Below are positions 55,848 to 64,000 of a stretch of DNA of 64,000 nt, piece after piece (positions within the stretch are counted from its first letter, which is position 1; each line of letters opens with the position of its first letter). The notes beneath the pieces are model-generated. The model saw only the letters and a program-made list of their open reading frames with translations, made no database searches and was not told the origin of the DNA. The stretch comes from Dyella ginsengisoli LA-4 (GTDB lineage: Bacteria; Pseudomonadota; Gammaproteobacteria; Xanthomonadales; Rhodanobacteraceae): the NCBI RefSeq assembly GCF_000334915.1, contig NZ_AMSF01000033.1:1-64000 (forward strand), given 5' to 3'. Position numbers and translations under genes: made by a program.

Positions 55848-58800
55848 ACGCTGGAACAGGGATGTTGGAGGCACGTGAGCGAGCGCGGGAAGCGGTGGCG
55901 TTGCTCGTCGCCAAGTTTCGGCGTAACGAGGCCGACTACCAACGCGCCGTCTACAATGAGACGCAGGCCCGAACGGAGTTCATCACTCCGCTGCTTGAAG
56001 CCTTTGGCTGGGATGTGCATAACGCCGCCGGCCTTCCGCTCAGCCTGCGTGAAGTGGTCGAAGAGGCTACCGTTGAAGTCGGCCCCGAGCGCCTCAACAA
56101 GCGCCCAGATTACGAGTTGCGACTGGCAAGGCAGCGCAAACTGTTCGTCGAGGCGAAGAAGCCCTCCGTGTCTATCGACAGGAGCCAGGAGGCAGCGTTT
56201 CAGACCAGGCGCTACGGATATTCCGCAAGCCTCCCTATTTCGGTGCTCACCAATTTTCGGCAACTTGCCATCTACGATTGCAGGCCAGTCCCTGACGCGC
56301 AATCGGAAGCGCGCGTCGCGCGCATCTTGCTGCTGACTTATGACGAGTTCGATGCTCGGTTCGACGAACTCTGGCCTCTGCTTTCGCGGGAATCGGTCTA
56401 CTCAGGTAAGTTCGATGAAATATTCGAAGCCGACGAAGCTCGGCGCGGCGCCGACCAGTTCGACGACTATTTCCTGACTCAAGTCAGGCGCTGGCGCGCA
56501 AGGCTTGCTGAGGACATTTACGCAGCAGGATCAGCCCTTACTGCGAAAGAGCTGACCTACGTTGTCCAGCTTTTCCTCTCACGCATCATCTTCTTACGGA
56601 TCTGCGAAGACCGGGACATCGAGCGATACGAAACGCTTAAGGACCTCCCGGCTGACAACACGTTCGACGCCCTCATGGCAGAGATTCGCCGGGCTGACGC
56701 GTTCTACAACTCCGGAATCTTTCGCCTCTTGGACGACGCCCGCCTGGGAGTCCGTATCAATGACGACACTTTGCACGGGATCCTTGCGGAGCTTTACTAC
56801 CCTGAAAGCCCCTATACCTTCGCGGTCGTGGAGACGGAGGTTCTCGGAGAGATCTACGAGCAATTTCTGGGTGAAGAGATCCAGATTCAAGACGGCCACG
56901 TGGCCGTCGTCAGTAAGCCCGAGGTGCGAGAAAGCGGTGGAGTGGTGCCAACTCCCCGCTACGTGGTCGATGCCATCGTGGATCGCACGCTGCTACCTTC
57001 GCTGCGAGGAAGGAGCCCTGAGGAACTTGATGCATTTACGATTGCAGACATCTGCTGCGGTTCCGGCATCTTCCTCCTCTCGGTATTCGAGATGCTCCTG
57101 GACCACTACTTGGCGTGGTATGAAGGTCATGATCGTGCGTCGCATGTCGGAAGTCGCATCTACGACGCAGGCGCGGGTCAATGGCGCCTGACCTACGCGG
57201 AGAAGCGCCGCATCTTGTGCGCCCACATTCGCGGCGTCGACATCGATGCGGGTGCTGTTGAAGTCGCGCGCTTCAGCTTACTTCTAAAGCTCATTGAGGA
57301 CGAGGAGGCCGCGAGCCTCCAAGATTTCGTCAACCACCATGGTGCGCGCGCCCTTCCATCCCTCGACAGTCAACTCAAGGCGGGAAACAGTCTCGTCAGC
57401 GAAGAAGAATGGGAAGCCGCTCTCGGCCCCATGACAGAACGACTTGCCGAGAAAATAAATCCATTCAGCTGGAGGCTCGAATTTCCACGCGAGTTCGAGC
57501 GGGGAGGTTTTGATGTCATTGTCGGGAACCCGCCCTACATCCGCATCCAGAACATGGCGACCTATTCACCGGAGGAGGTCGCTTATTATCACGACCCTCG
57601 GTCCCCTTACAGCACTGCCCGGCGCGACAATTTCGACAAATATGCGCTGTTCATTGAGCGCTCGCTCGAACTTCTAACGGACACTGGCCGTCTCGGGGTC
57701 ATCACTCCCCACAAGTTCATGAACACTCAGGCGGGCCGATCGTTACGCTCCCTGCTGACAGCGCGCCCCATCATCGAGCACATCATTCACTTTGGGGTGA
57801 AGCAGGTTTTCGGTCGCCGCGCCGCAAACTACACATGCGTCTTGATCGCGTCCAAAAGTGGAGTCGGTTCGGTGACTCTTGAGAAGCCGAGCAAACTTGA
57901 GGAGTGGCGCTATAGCGGCAGCGCTGAGATAACTGAACTCGCTGCAGAAGCTCTGACTGCCGATAATTGGCAGTTCCAGGATGAATTGGTCACCGAGCTT
58001 TTCGAGCGCATCCGCGAAGCGCATCCAACCACGATTTCTGACGTCGCCGATGTCTTCGTAGGCGTTCAAACAAGTGCTGACGAAATCTATATTTTCGAGA
58101 GCGTTGGAGAGACGGAAGACACAGTGACTCATCACTGGGGCGGTCGCGACTGGCCGATCGAAAAAGCGGCGTTGCGACCTTCGCTACTTGATGTTCAGCT
58201 GCATGCCTACGCTCCCTGCCAATCCAATACTTGGATGATTTTCCCTTATGCCATCGAGGACACGGGAGATAAGCAAGTTGCTCGCTTGCTGCAACCAGAC
58301 GAGATGGCCGCGCGCTTTCCCGTATGCCTTGCTTATCTGACAGCCCGTCAGCAAGAGCTTGAGCGTCGCAACGTCCAGGGAGGACCGAAGGCGGAGCGAC
58401 AGTTCTACCAGTTTGGCAGGTCACAAAGTCTGAAGAAGTTTGGCACGCCAAAAATCATCTTTCCGGTTCTGTCTCTCGAACCGAGATATTCCTACGATGA
58501 TACTGACGTCGTGGTCACCGGAGGTGGAAACGGACCCTACTACATGGCCCGCTCGCTGCCTGGTGCTCCGATCGATGACTACTACCTTCTCGCTTCGCTA
58601 AACCACCCTGTCAGCGAGGCCTTTATTCGAACAAACACCAGCACGTTCCGCGGTGGCTACTACTCCCACGGCAAACAGTATGTCGATGGGGTTCCCATCC
58701 CTCTCCCGAGCGAAGCCGACCTCACCTCTATCCGTGAGCAGGTCACCGAGCTGATCCAATTGAAGGCAAGGGCCGACAGAGCGGGGACCCCGCATGATCG

Positions 58801-58921
58801 TGAGCGAGCCGAACGGCGAGTGAGAGTGCTGCAGTCCCGCATCGAGAACAGGATGACGGCTATTTGGGGACTAAGCGAGGATGATATGGAGCTGATCCAC
58901 AGCGTCCCCGTCCCAACGTAG
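55844..58921 (+). CDS. Type IIG restriction-modification enzyme (Eco57I/AcuI-like)
   Basis: This 1025-residue protein combines cutting and methylation. An N-terminal PD-(D/E)XK nuclease is seen as RPDYEL (Asp89) and FVEAKKP (Glu103, Lys105). A helical connector follows, then a gamma-class adenine methyltransferase with motif I IADICCGSGIFL (400-411) and motif IV NPPY (562-565), then a TaqI-like specificity domain in the last 350 residues. Length and pairing with a separate methylase match Eco57I. The recognition sequence cannot be read. Base composition is clearly lower in GC than the core genome. Confidence 0.92.
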   Translation: MNAGTGMLEARERAREAVALLVAKFRRNEADYQRAVYNETQARTEFITPLLEAFGWDVHNAAGLPLSLREVVEEATVEVGPERLNKRPDYELRLARQRKLFVEAKKPSVSIDRSQEAAFQTRRYGYSASLPISVLTNFRQLAIYDCRPVPDAQSEARVARILLLTYDEFDARFDELWPLLSRESVYSGKFDEIFEADEARRGADQFDDYFLTQVRRWRARLAEDIYAAGSALTAKELTYVVQLFLSRIIFLRICEDRDIERYETLKDLPADNTFDALMAEIRRADAFYNSGIFRLLDDARLGVRINDDTLHGILAELYYPESPYTFAVVETEVLGEIYEQFLGEEIQIQDGHVAVVSKPEVRESGGVVPTPRYVVDAIVDRTLLPSLRGRSPEELDAFTIADICCGSGIFLLSVFEMLLDHYLAWYEGHDRASHVGSRIYDAGAGQWRLTYAEKRRILCAHIRGVDIDAGAVEVARFSLLLKLIEDEEAASLQDFVNHHGARALPSLDSQLKAGNSLVSEEEWEAALGPMTERLAEKINPFSWRLEFPREFERGGFDVIVGNPPYIRIQNMATYSPEEVAYYHDPRSPYSTARRDNFDKYALFIERSLELLTDTGRLGVITPHKFMNTQAGRSLRSLLTARPIIEHIIHFGVKQVFGRRAANYTCVLIASKSGVGSVTLEKPSKLEEWRYSGSAEITELAAEALTADNWQFQDELVTELFERIREAHPTTISDVADVFVGVQTSADEIYIFESVGETEDTVTHHWGGRDWPIEKAALRPSLLDVQLHAYAPCQSNTWMIFPYAIEDTGDKQVARLLQPDEMAARFPVCLAYLTARQQELERRNVQGGPKAERQFYQFGRSQSLKKFGTPKIIFPVLSLEPRYSYDDTDVVVTGGGNGPYYMARSLPGAPIDDYYLLASLNHPVSEAFIRTNTSTFRGGYYSHGKQYVDGVPIPLPSEADLTSIREQVTELIQLKARADRAGTPHDRERAERRVRVLQSRIENRMTAIWGLSEDDMELIHSVPVPT

Positions 58922-59019
58922 CGTGTTCGATTTCCCCAATCGCGGCTTGATGCGCCTCGCCAGTAACTCGACACCGCGTTCTCGGTGTCGAAAGTTCGTG
59001 CCATCGATGGTTTGGTCAG

Positions 59020-59535
59020 CTAGTTCGTCCTGTTGAGCTCGTCCCACGCCTCCCGATAGGGATCCAGCCATCCAAGCCCACACCCGATTGCGAGCCCCTT
59101 CCGGTCGTAGTCTGGCAAGAACCGCCGCAGAACGCCGTCCTGATGGGCCTGCCCGCTCTTCCCAGGCGCCGCCAGCCACGCGGCGTGTGAGCGCTTGATC
59201 ACATCCGCGACGACGGTGCTCGGCACCACCCAGCAGCTCGGTGCCTCATGGGCTTCGGGCGCTCCGAAGTCGACGAAGACATAGAACAGCGAGGGGCTGA
59301 CGATCTCCTCATGCTTTGCCTTCATGTGCCAGCCGCCATCGCTTCCCTTCGCCACCCGCGACTTCACTTGGATCGCGGAGAGGCGGTGGCCCAGATCGTC
59401 GGACACGATGATGTCGGCATTTGGGACACCGGCCGGCGCGAGGGCGGCGATGAAGCCGCGCCGCAGGAGCTGGCACATCACGTAGTGCTCGCCAGCGGCG
59501 CCGAGAAGCGAAGATTTCGAGACCATGGTGTCCAT
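59020..59535 (-). CDS. Predicted PD-(D/E)XK nuclease-like protein
   Basis: The 171-residue product has the order GAAGEHYVMCQLLRRGF, then PNADIIVSDD, then LSAIQVKSR, which fits a PD-(D/E)XK fold (helix glutamate, Asp, and a Q-x-K in place of E-x-K). Proteins of this type occur as solitary genes in islands. It is convergent with the type IIG gene, so it is probably a separate unit. The start at ATG 59535 is preferred; ATG 59562 and ATG 59526 are possible. Confidence 0.65.
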   Translation of the reverse strand: MDTMVSKSSLLGAAGEHYVMCQLLRRGFIAALAPAGVPNADIIVSDDLGHRLSAIQVKSRVAKGSDGGWHMKAKHEEIVSPSLFYVFVDFGAPEAHEAPSCWVVPSTVVADVIKRSHAAWLAAPGKSGQAHQDGVLRRFLPDYDRKGLAIGCGLGWLDPYREAWDELNRTN

Positions 59536-59881
59536 GTTGGTGTCCCCGCATGGTATGGGCAAACGGATAGCCCCTGCCGCGCCAATCCGACGTCCGAAGG
59601 TGTGTTGCGCCTACATCGCCCGGTCGCTCTGGTGGGCATGCTGGCACTGCCCCGCAAGTCTGGCCCGATCCGACTGTGATGTCTGGCGATCGCCTGCCGA
59701 CGTCGATGTCCGGTGGAACCGACGACCGGGGCATCCTTGTTCTGCCCCCCCCCTACGGTTCTGGCCCACCGATCTCGGCAATCGGGCGGGGGCCCGTCGT
59801 CGTTTGGATGCAGGGTTATTGAATGAGTTATAATTTGCATGTATTTTTGTCGTGCCGCCTCCACTCCCCAGAGCACCCGCC
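59536..59881. other. Divergent intergenic region before the XRE-ImmA pair
   Basis: I find no gene here. A TATAAT box at 59829-59834 lies in a local AT-rich patch 48 bases before the ATG at 59882, and a weak -35-like TTGGAT lies 19 bases upstream of it. The region must also contain the promoter of the divergent nuclease-like gene. Confidence 0.55.
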
Positions 59882-60493
59882 ATGGCCAATGCCGACCTTG
59901 AAACTGTTCAGACCGCGCTTGCGCCCGTGGCGCCCATCCTGATCCGGTCCTATATCCGGGCTTGGGCGGACTGGCAGAAGGCGGGCTACCAGCACTGGCG
60001 AGCGCGCGGTCGCGCCAACTTCGTGTGGGAGCAGGCCGTCCACTATGCAGTTCTCGCGCTGACTGACGTCCCCGGCGTCACCATCAAGCTGCACAACGAG
60101 TCCTATCACTTCTTGATCAATGACACAGTCGCGTTCCGGCTGAAAAAGGCCGACAACGAGGGCTTCACCCGAAACTACCCCACTCAGGAAGCACTCGCCT
60201 TCCACGATCCGCAGATGCCGCTCACCGGGGTTCCGGCAGCCCAGCGCGTCGAAGTGACCTACTCCCTCAATCGCACGCAGACCGACCTCAGCGACATCGC
60301 AGTAGTGTCGCGGGAGGGGGACGCGATCGCGTGGAGCTATTCCTTGTTGCTGACCGATTCGGTAGCCTCCCTGCCCTCTTCCTCCACCCCCGCGAAACCC
60401 TCGTCCAGTGATGAGGCGGGTCGAACCGGATTGGTTCGCCGCAAGGGGCAGGACAACAAAACAGATGACACCGGTGAAGCCGGTGAGCAGTGA
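59882..60493 (+). CDS. Unknown partner protein of the XRE-ImmA gene
   Basis: The 203-residue product has a globular N-terminal 150 residues (RSYIRAWADWQKAGYQHWRARGRANFVWEQAVHYAVLAL; VEVTYSLNRTQTDLSDIAVVSREG) and a Ser/Pro/Asp-rich tail. No domain is recognised. Its stop overlaps the start of the XRE-ImmA gene, so the two are produced together; it is a natural candidate for the substrate or partner of that protease. The start is ATG 59882, with a GTG at 59852 as an alternative; no clear Shine-Dalgarno is seen. Confidence 0.6.
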   Translation: MANADLETVQTALAPVAPILIRSYIRAWADWQKAGYQHWRARGRANFVWEQAVHYAVLALTDVPGVTIKLHNESYHFLINDTVAFRLKKADNEGFTRNYPTQEALAFHDPQMPLTGVPAAQRVEVTYSLNRTQTDLSDIAVVSREGDAIAWSYSLLLTDSVASLPSSSTPAKPSSSDEAGRTGLVRRKGQDNKTDDTGEAGEQ

Positions 60494-61593
60494 TGGCCAC
60501 GTTCAACAAAGACATACTCCGCACGGTCCGGCAGGCCCGCGGCAAGAGCCAGGCACAACTGGCCTCTGACGCCAAGGTCTCGCAAGCCGCCATATCCAAG
60601 ATTGAAGCAGGCCTGATCGCCGACCCGTCACCCGACATCATCGACCGCCTCGCCCAGGCGGTCGATTTTCCTTCCAGCATTTTCTTTGAACCAGATCGCT
60701 CGTTCGGTCTGCCGATCAGCGTGCACGGCAATGCCATGTATCGCCGAAAAGCCAGCACCGGGAGCCGTGCGCTGGAGAAGTTGGAGGCCGATCTCAACAT
60801 TCGCCTCATGCACGTCCGTCGCTTGCTGGCGGCTGCGGACGTTGAGGCGCAGTTGCCGTTGCCTGCGTTGGATGTGGACGAATATCAGGGCAACATCGAT
60901 CTGATCGCTGAGATGGTGCGCCGCACTTGGCTGATCCCCAGCGGCCCCCTCCATAACCTCACGTCCTACATCGAGCGCGCCGGCATTCTCGTCGTCGAGT
61001 GCGACCTTTCCTCGGTCGGGGTGGACGGCCTCACGATCCGATCACTCGGCTCACCGCCTTGCATTTTCATTGACCAGTCCGCCCCAGGTGACCGCCAACG
61101 CTTCACATTGGCTCACGAGCTGGGGCACTTGGTCATGCATAGCGTCCCCTCTCCAACGATGGAGGACGAGGCCAACCGTTTCGCCAGCGCGCTGTTAATG
61201 CCCAAGCGCGACATCCGCCCCTACTTGATGGACAAGAAGATCAGCCTGGCCAAGATCGCCGCGCTCAAGCCGATCTGGCGGACGTCCATGGCGTCCCTGA
61301 TCATGTGCGGCCAAGCGATCGGGAGCATCTCCGATACGCAGGCCCAATACCTGTGGCGGCAAATGAGCGCCATGGGCTACCGAAGGGCGGAGCCCGAGAG
61401 CATCGCCATCGAGCGCGAGCCCACGCGCGTCCTCGCGGAGCTCGTCGAATTTCATCTGGGCGATCTCGGATATAGCCTCGCCGACTTGGCCCAGAGCCTC
61501 CACATCCATCCCGATGAGCTCTGTGCGCTCTACGGTCTTAGTCAGGTGCCGAAGAGGGCCGGAGCCGGTGGCCACCTGACGTTGGTGAAGTAG
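60493..61593 (+). CDS. XRE-family regulator fused to ImmA/IrrE metallopeptidase
   Basis: The 366-residue protein joins an N-terminal helix-turn-helix (LRTVRQARGKSQAQLASDAKVSQAAISKIEAG) to a zinc peptidase with HELGH at 208-212 and a downstream glutamate region (EDEANRFASALLMP). In ImmA-type systems the protease cleaves a repressor upon damage signals. GTG 60490 is an alternative start that would overlap the upstream stop as GTGA. Such fusions are common in mobile elements and near restriction-modification genes. Confidence 0.9.
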   Translation: MATFNKDILRTVRQARGKSQAQLASDAKVSQAAISKIEAGLIADPSPDIIDRLAQAVDFPSSIFFEPDRSFGLPISVHGNAMYRRKASTGSRALEKLEADLNIRLMHVRRLLAAADVEAQLPLPALDVDEYQGNIDLIAEMVRRTWLIPSGPLHNLTSYIERAGILVVECDLSSVGVDGLTIRSLGSPPCIFIDQSAPGDRQRFTLAHELGHLVMHSVPSPTMEDEANRFASALLMPKRDIRPYLMDKKISLAKIAALKPIWRTSMASLIMCGQAIGSISDTQAQYLWRQMSAMGYRRAEPESIAIEREPTRVLAELVEFHLGDLGYSLADLAQSLHIHPDELCALYGLSQVPKRAGAGGHLTLVK

Positions 61594-61620
61594 CAGCCGG
61601 ACAGCAGAGATAGACGCGGG

Positions 61621-62106
61621 CTACATCAGCCCGCGTGCTGCCAGGCTGGTCACCGGACCCGCGGTCACCAGCAGGTGATCGAGCACCCGCACTCCCACGA
61701 TCTTGAGCGCGTTCACCAGCTCCGTGGTGAGCGTGCGATCCGATGCGCTGGGTTCTGCCACCCCGCTCGGATGGTTGTGAGCCAGAATGGCGGCTGCGGC
61801 GTTGATGTCGAGCGCTGCCCGGATGACTTCGCGCGAGTGGACGCTGGCGCCGTCGATCGTGCCGGTGAAGAGCTTCTGGCAGTCGAGGATCCGGTGGCGA
61901 TTGTCGAGCCACAGGATGTGGAATTCTTCGTGAGGGAGGCTGCCGATGCGCATCCGGAGATAGTCGCCTGCATCGCTCGGGTTGCTGATGCTGCCCTGGC
62001 GTTCCAGCTTCGCTCGCAGAAGCGTCTCGGCGGTGCTCAGGATGTCTTGCTCGGTGATGTCGCCCTTGCGGCGGTAGTTGCCTTGGCTGTCGCGGATGAG
62101 GCTCAT
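61621..62106 (-). CDS. RadC-family JAB-domain protein
   Basis: The 161-residue product is a short RadC-type protein with the JAMM metal motif: a glutamate at 60/61 (HEEFHILWLD), HNHPSG at 110-115 and Asp123. Despite the name, a repair role is not established; such proteins are frequent on genomic islands and plasmids. ATG 62106 has a GGGAG Shine-Dalgarno. It lacks the N-terminal helix-hairpin-helix of chromosomal RadC. Confidence 0.9.
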   Translation of the reverse strand: MSLIRDSQGNYRRKGDITEQDILSTAETLLRAKLERQGSISNPSDAGDYLRMRIGSLPHEEFHILWLDNRHRILDCQKLFTGTIDGASVHSREVIRAALDINAAAAILAHNHPSGVAEPSASDRTLTTELVNALKIVGVRVLDHLLVTAGPVTSLAARGLM

Positions 62107-62465
62107 GTTCTTCTCCCGCGGCGCGGGATTGCGCCGTGGGCCCCGGTGAGCGACGCGAGAAGAGGCCTGCAGCACCGGAACGCCCCGCCGTGCGGGGACG
62201 TAGAGGCGGGAACACCGTGGACGAGGGGCGTGCCCCTTGCGCGGGACGATCGCTAGCCATCCTGGCTCACAACTAGGCGCCATTCCGGGTTGCCGCGGGA
62301 GATGTTGGGCATGTAGGCGTCCGCGCCTTGGGCGTGTCGTGCGCACATGACATCTCGGCCATGAAAAGATCGACGTGCGGTCGGGGGGACTTCCGATCCG
62401 GCGGAATATGGCTAGCTTGAATTAGGACCCCGGGCAATGTCGCCCGAAACGAACAGGTCCTAACC
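62107..62465. other. Divergent intergenic region between radC-like gene and adhesin
   Basis: No gene is supported. The region has several short GC-rich hairpins (for example GGGGC/GCCCC near 62225 and GGGC/GCCC near 62435), but no clear promoter pair. It must hold the promoters of both flanking genes. Confidence 0.5.
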
Positions 62466-64000
62466 ATGCGCCAGAAACTATTTCGAGCCGGCTCCCTCGC
62501 CCTCGCGCTCGCCCTCCTCGCCCCCTCCGCCTTCGCTTCAACGTGCCCATACACGTATCTCTGCGTCGGCGACACGACCAACGCGCAGCTTCCGAACCCC
62601 GCACCATCGACGCAAGCTCTTGGGGCGCAGTCCATCGCGTTCGGCGGGCAAGCTTTGACCAACGGATCGACGGCCATTGGAAGCGGGTCACTAGCTGGCT
62701 ACAACGGCGGATTCGACCCCGCGACCACTCCCGCAAACGAATACGCGACGGCTATCGGATACTCCGCCCACGCATATGGCGCTGAGACGTTTGCTGGTGG
62801 TTACTCCAGCACGGCGAGCGGGATCGGCGACATTGCCATTGGCTCGCACGCGACGACTGACACTCAGAACACGGGAAGCACGAAGTATTCGACGGCGATC
62901 GGTGCCTACGCGCAAATCGATGGCTATAACGCCACCGGCGTGGGCACAGGTGTCGTTGTCAAAGGCAACAACTCGTTCGCGGCTGGCGTCAGCGCGCAAG
63001 CGATTGGTCTGAGCAACATCGCCATTCTCGGGAGCTCTACTGGATCCGATCACTCGATCGCGATCGGCGGCATTGCGAGCGCGCAAAACGCCAACGCTTG
63101 GGGCTTCTATGCCGAAGCGACCGCGCCAAATTCGGACGCAATCGGCGCGGGCAGCCGCGCGACTGAACAGGACACGGTCAGCTTCGGTGACCCGAACGCC
63201 ACCTCGATCGGCAGCCCTACTGTTGGTTACTACCGCCGCCTCGTGAACGTTGCTCCCGGCACTGCGGAACACGATGTCACGAACCTGGGCCAGCTCATGG
63301 CCAGCACGGCCGCACTCGGCGGCGGCGCGTCGTTCAACGGCGGCGTTTTCACCGCTCCGACCTACTCGCTCGGCTCGCAGACGTTCCATGACGTGGGTTC
63401 CGCACTGACTTACTTGAACGGGCAGATCGGAACCGGCTCCGGTAGCGGCGCGACCACGCCAGTTTGGCTCGCTTCGACGGACACCACCACGGCCGCCAGC
63501 GCCCAGGGCACTGACGGCGCAGCCGTGGGCGCTGGGGCACAAGCCGGCAACGCCAACACGGCGTTCAACGTCGCGATCGGCGCACGTGCGCAAGCCGGAA
63601 CGCTTGGCGCTGCCGCGAATGGCACGGGTGGCCAAGACACTGCTGTGGGCGTAGGTAGTTCCGCGACTGGAGTCGGTGCCGAGGCTTTCGGTTACCAAGC
63701 GCAAGCGACCGCCGCGTTCAGCACTGCGATCGGGAACGGCAGCCTCGCGGATCAAGCTGGCACGGTGAGCTTCGGCAACGGTCAGTCGGGCATCTACCGC
63801 CGCCTCGTGAATCTGGCCGACGGCACTGCGCCGCATGACGCGATGACCGTTGGCCAAGGCCAACTGGTCACGTCTATCTTCGGCGGCGGCGCGAACTTGC
63901 TGACTGACACCGCACCGACCTATGTCCTCAGCTCGCCGGGCGCTGCGGGTTCGTATTCCGACGTGGGCTCCGCGCTGTCGGCGCTGGATAACGGTTTGAA
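62466..64000 (+). CDS. Trimeric autotransporter adhesin, N-terminal part (runs off right edge)
   Basis: The frame is open from ATG 62466 to the window end, at least 511 residues. A signal peptide (RAGSLALALALLAPSAFAS) is followed by YadA-like head repeats with the AIG-x-S-A-x-G pattern. Neck-like segments follow, for example YRRLVNVAPGTAEHDVTNLGQ and a later YRRLVNLADGTAPHDAMTVG. The head-neck-PTYxL-DVGSAL unit occurs twice, so the protein is modular and probably very long. The membrane anchor lies outside. It is visibly richer in A/T-ending codons than core genes. Such proteins mediate attachment to surfaces or hosts. Confidence 0.85.
   Translation, partial: MRQKLFRAGSLALALALLAPSAFASTCPYTYLCVGDTTNAQLPNPAPSTQALGAQSIAFGGQALTNGSTAIGSGSLAGYNGGFDPATTPANEYATAIGYSAHAYGAETFAGGYSSTASGIGDIAIGSHATTDTQNTGSTKYSTAIGAYAQIDGYNATGVGTGVVVKGNNSFAAGVSAQAIGLSNIAILGSSTGSDHSIAIGGIASAQNANAWGFYAEATAPNSDAIGAGSRATEQDTVSFGDPNATSIGSPTVGYYRRLVNVAPGTAEHDVTNLGQLMASTAALGGGASFNGGVFTAPTYSLGSQTFHDVGSALTYLNGQIGTGSGSGATTPVWLASTDTTTAASAQGTDGAAVGAGAQAGNANTAFNVAIGARAQAGTLGAAANGTGGQDTAVGVGSSATGVGAEAFGYQAQATAAFSTAIGNGSLADQAGTVSFGNGQSGIYRRLVNLADGTAPHDAMTVGQGQLVTSIFGGGANLLTDTAPTYVLSSPGAAGSYSDVGSALSALDNGL

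Noticed and set aside
55562-56302. 246-codon minus-strand frame opposite the methyltransferase/type IIG junction
   Set aside because: It is antisense to two genes with strong motifs and has no ribosome binding site or family resemblance.

Overview
The window comes from a high-GC gammaproteobacterium, most likely of the Xanthomonadales (Rhodanobacteraceae/Xanthomonadaceae type). The basis is gene content and order: a FleQ/sigma-54/sigma-28 controlled polar-type flagellar cluster with a PilZ-like gene beside fliS, an egtB-egtD pair, and the mutY-yggX-tRNA-Phe order. No 16S rRNA gene is present, so genus level is inference.

Bases 1-10716 hold housekeeping and accessory genes: the 3' end of mfd, a renalase-like flavoprotein, egtD-egtB (ergothioneine), two small exported proteins, rlmKL with a coupled alpha/beta hydrolase, an AmpD-like amidase and a flavin reductase. 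Bases 10898-35510 are flagellar and almost entirely on the minus strand: fliK-J-I-(unknown ORF)-H-G-F-E, fleQ, a PilZ-like gene, fliT-S-D, fliC, then flgL-K-J-I-H-G-F-E-D-C-B. Bases 35629-40925 continue the motility theme with cheV (minus) and a divergent plus-strand run of a soluble chemoreceptor, flgA, flgM, flgN and an EAL-HDOD protein. Promoters readable by eye give the expected hierarchy. There are sigma-54 sites before flgB, fliE and the chemoreceptor-flgA unit. There are sigma-28 sites before fliC, fliD, cheV, flgM and, in tandem with sigma-54, the chemoreceptor. The genes fliL-R, flhAB, motAB and rpoN are not in the window.

Bases 40984-48496 are again core genes: a TMEM43-like membrane protein, an MBL-fold hydrolase, a ferredoxin, a lipoprotein, coaD, rsmD, ftsY, an AsmA-like protein, mutY and yggX.

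At 48583 a tRNA-Phe gene begins under its own promoter but breaks off just after the anticodon, and everything to the right looks like a genomic island of visibly lower GC. The island carries an SOS-mutagenesis cassette (intact umuD; umuC broken by an internal deletion and an in-frame stop) and a divergent SRAP protein with a coiled-coil insert. It also carries a ribbon-helix-helix gene with a perfect inverted repeat in front of it, then an Eco57I/AcuI-like two-gene system (adenine methyltransferase plus type IIG restriction-modification enzyme). A PD-(D/E)XK-type protein, an unknown gene coupled to an XRE-ImmA regulator/protease, a RadC-type JAB protein, and the start of a trimeric autotransporter adhesin running off the right edge complete it. 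No integrase is visible. The island is the most likely place for something new; the best-supported novelties are the RHH-operator-type IIG unit, the decayed pol V cassette with two intact operator-like palindromes, and the half-tRNA junction.
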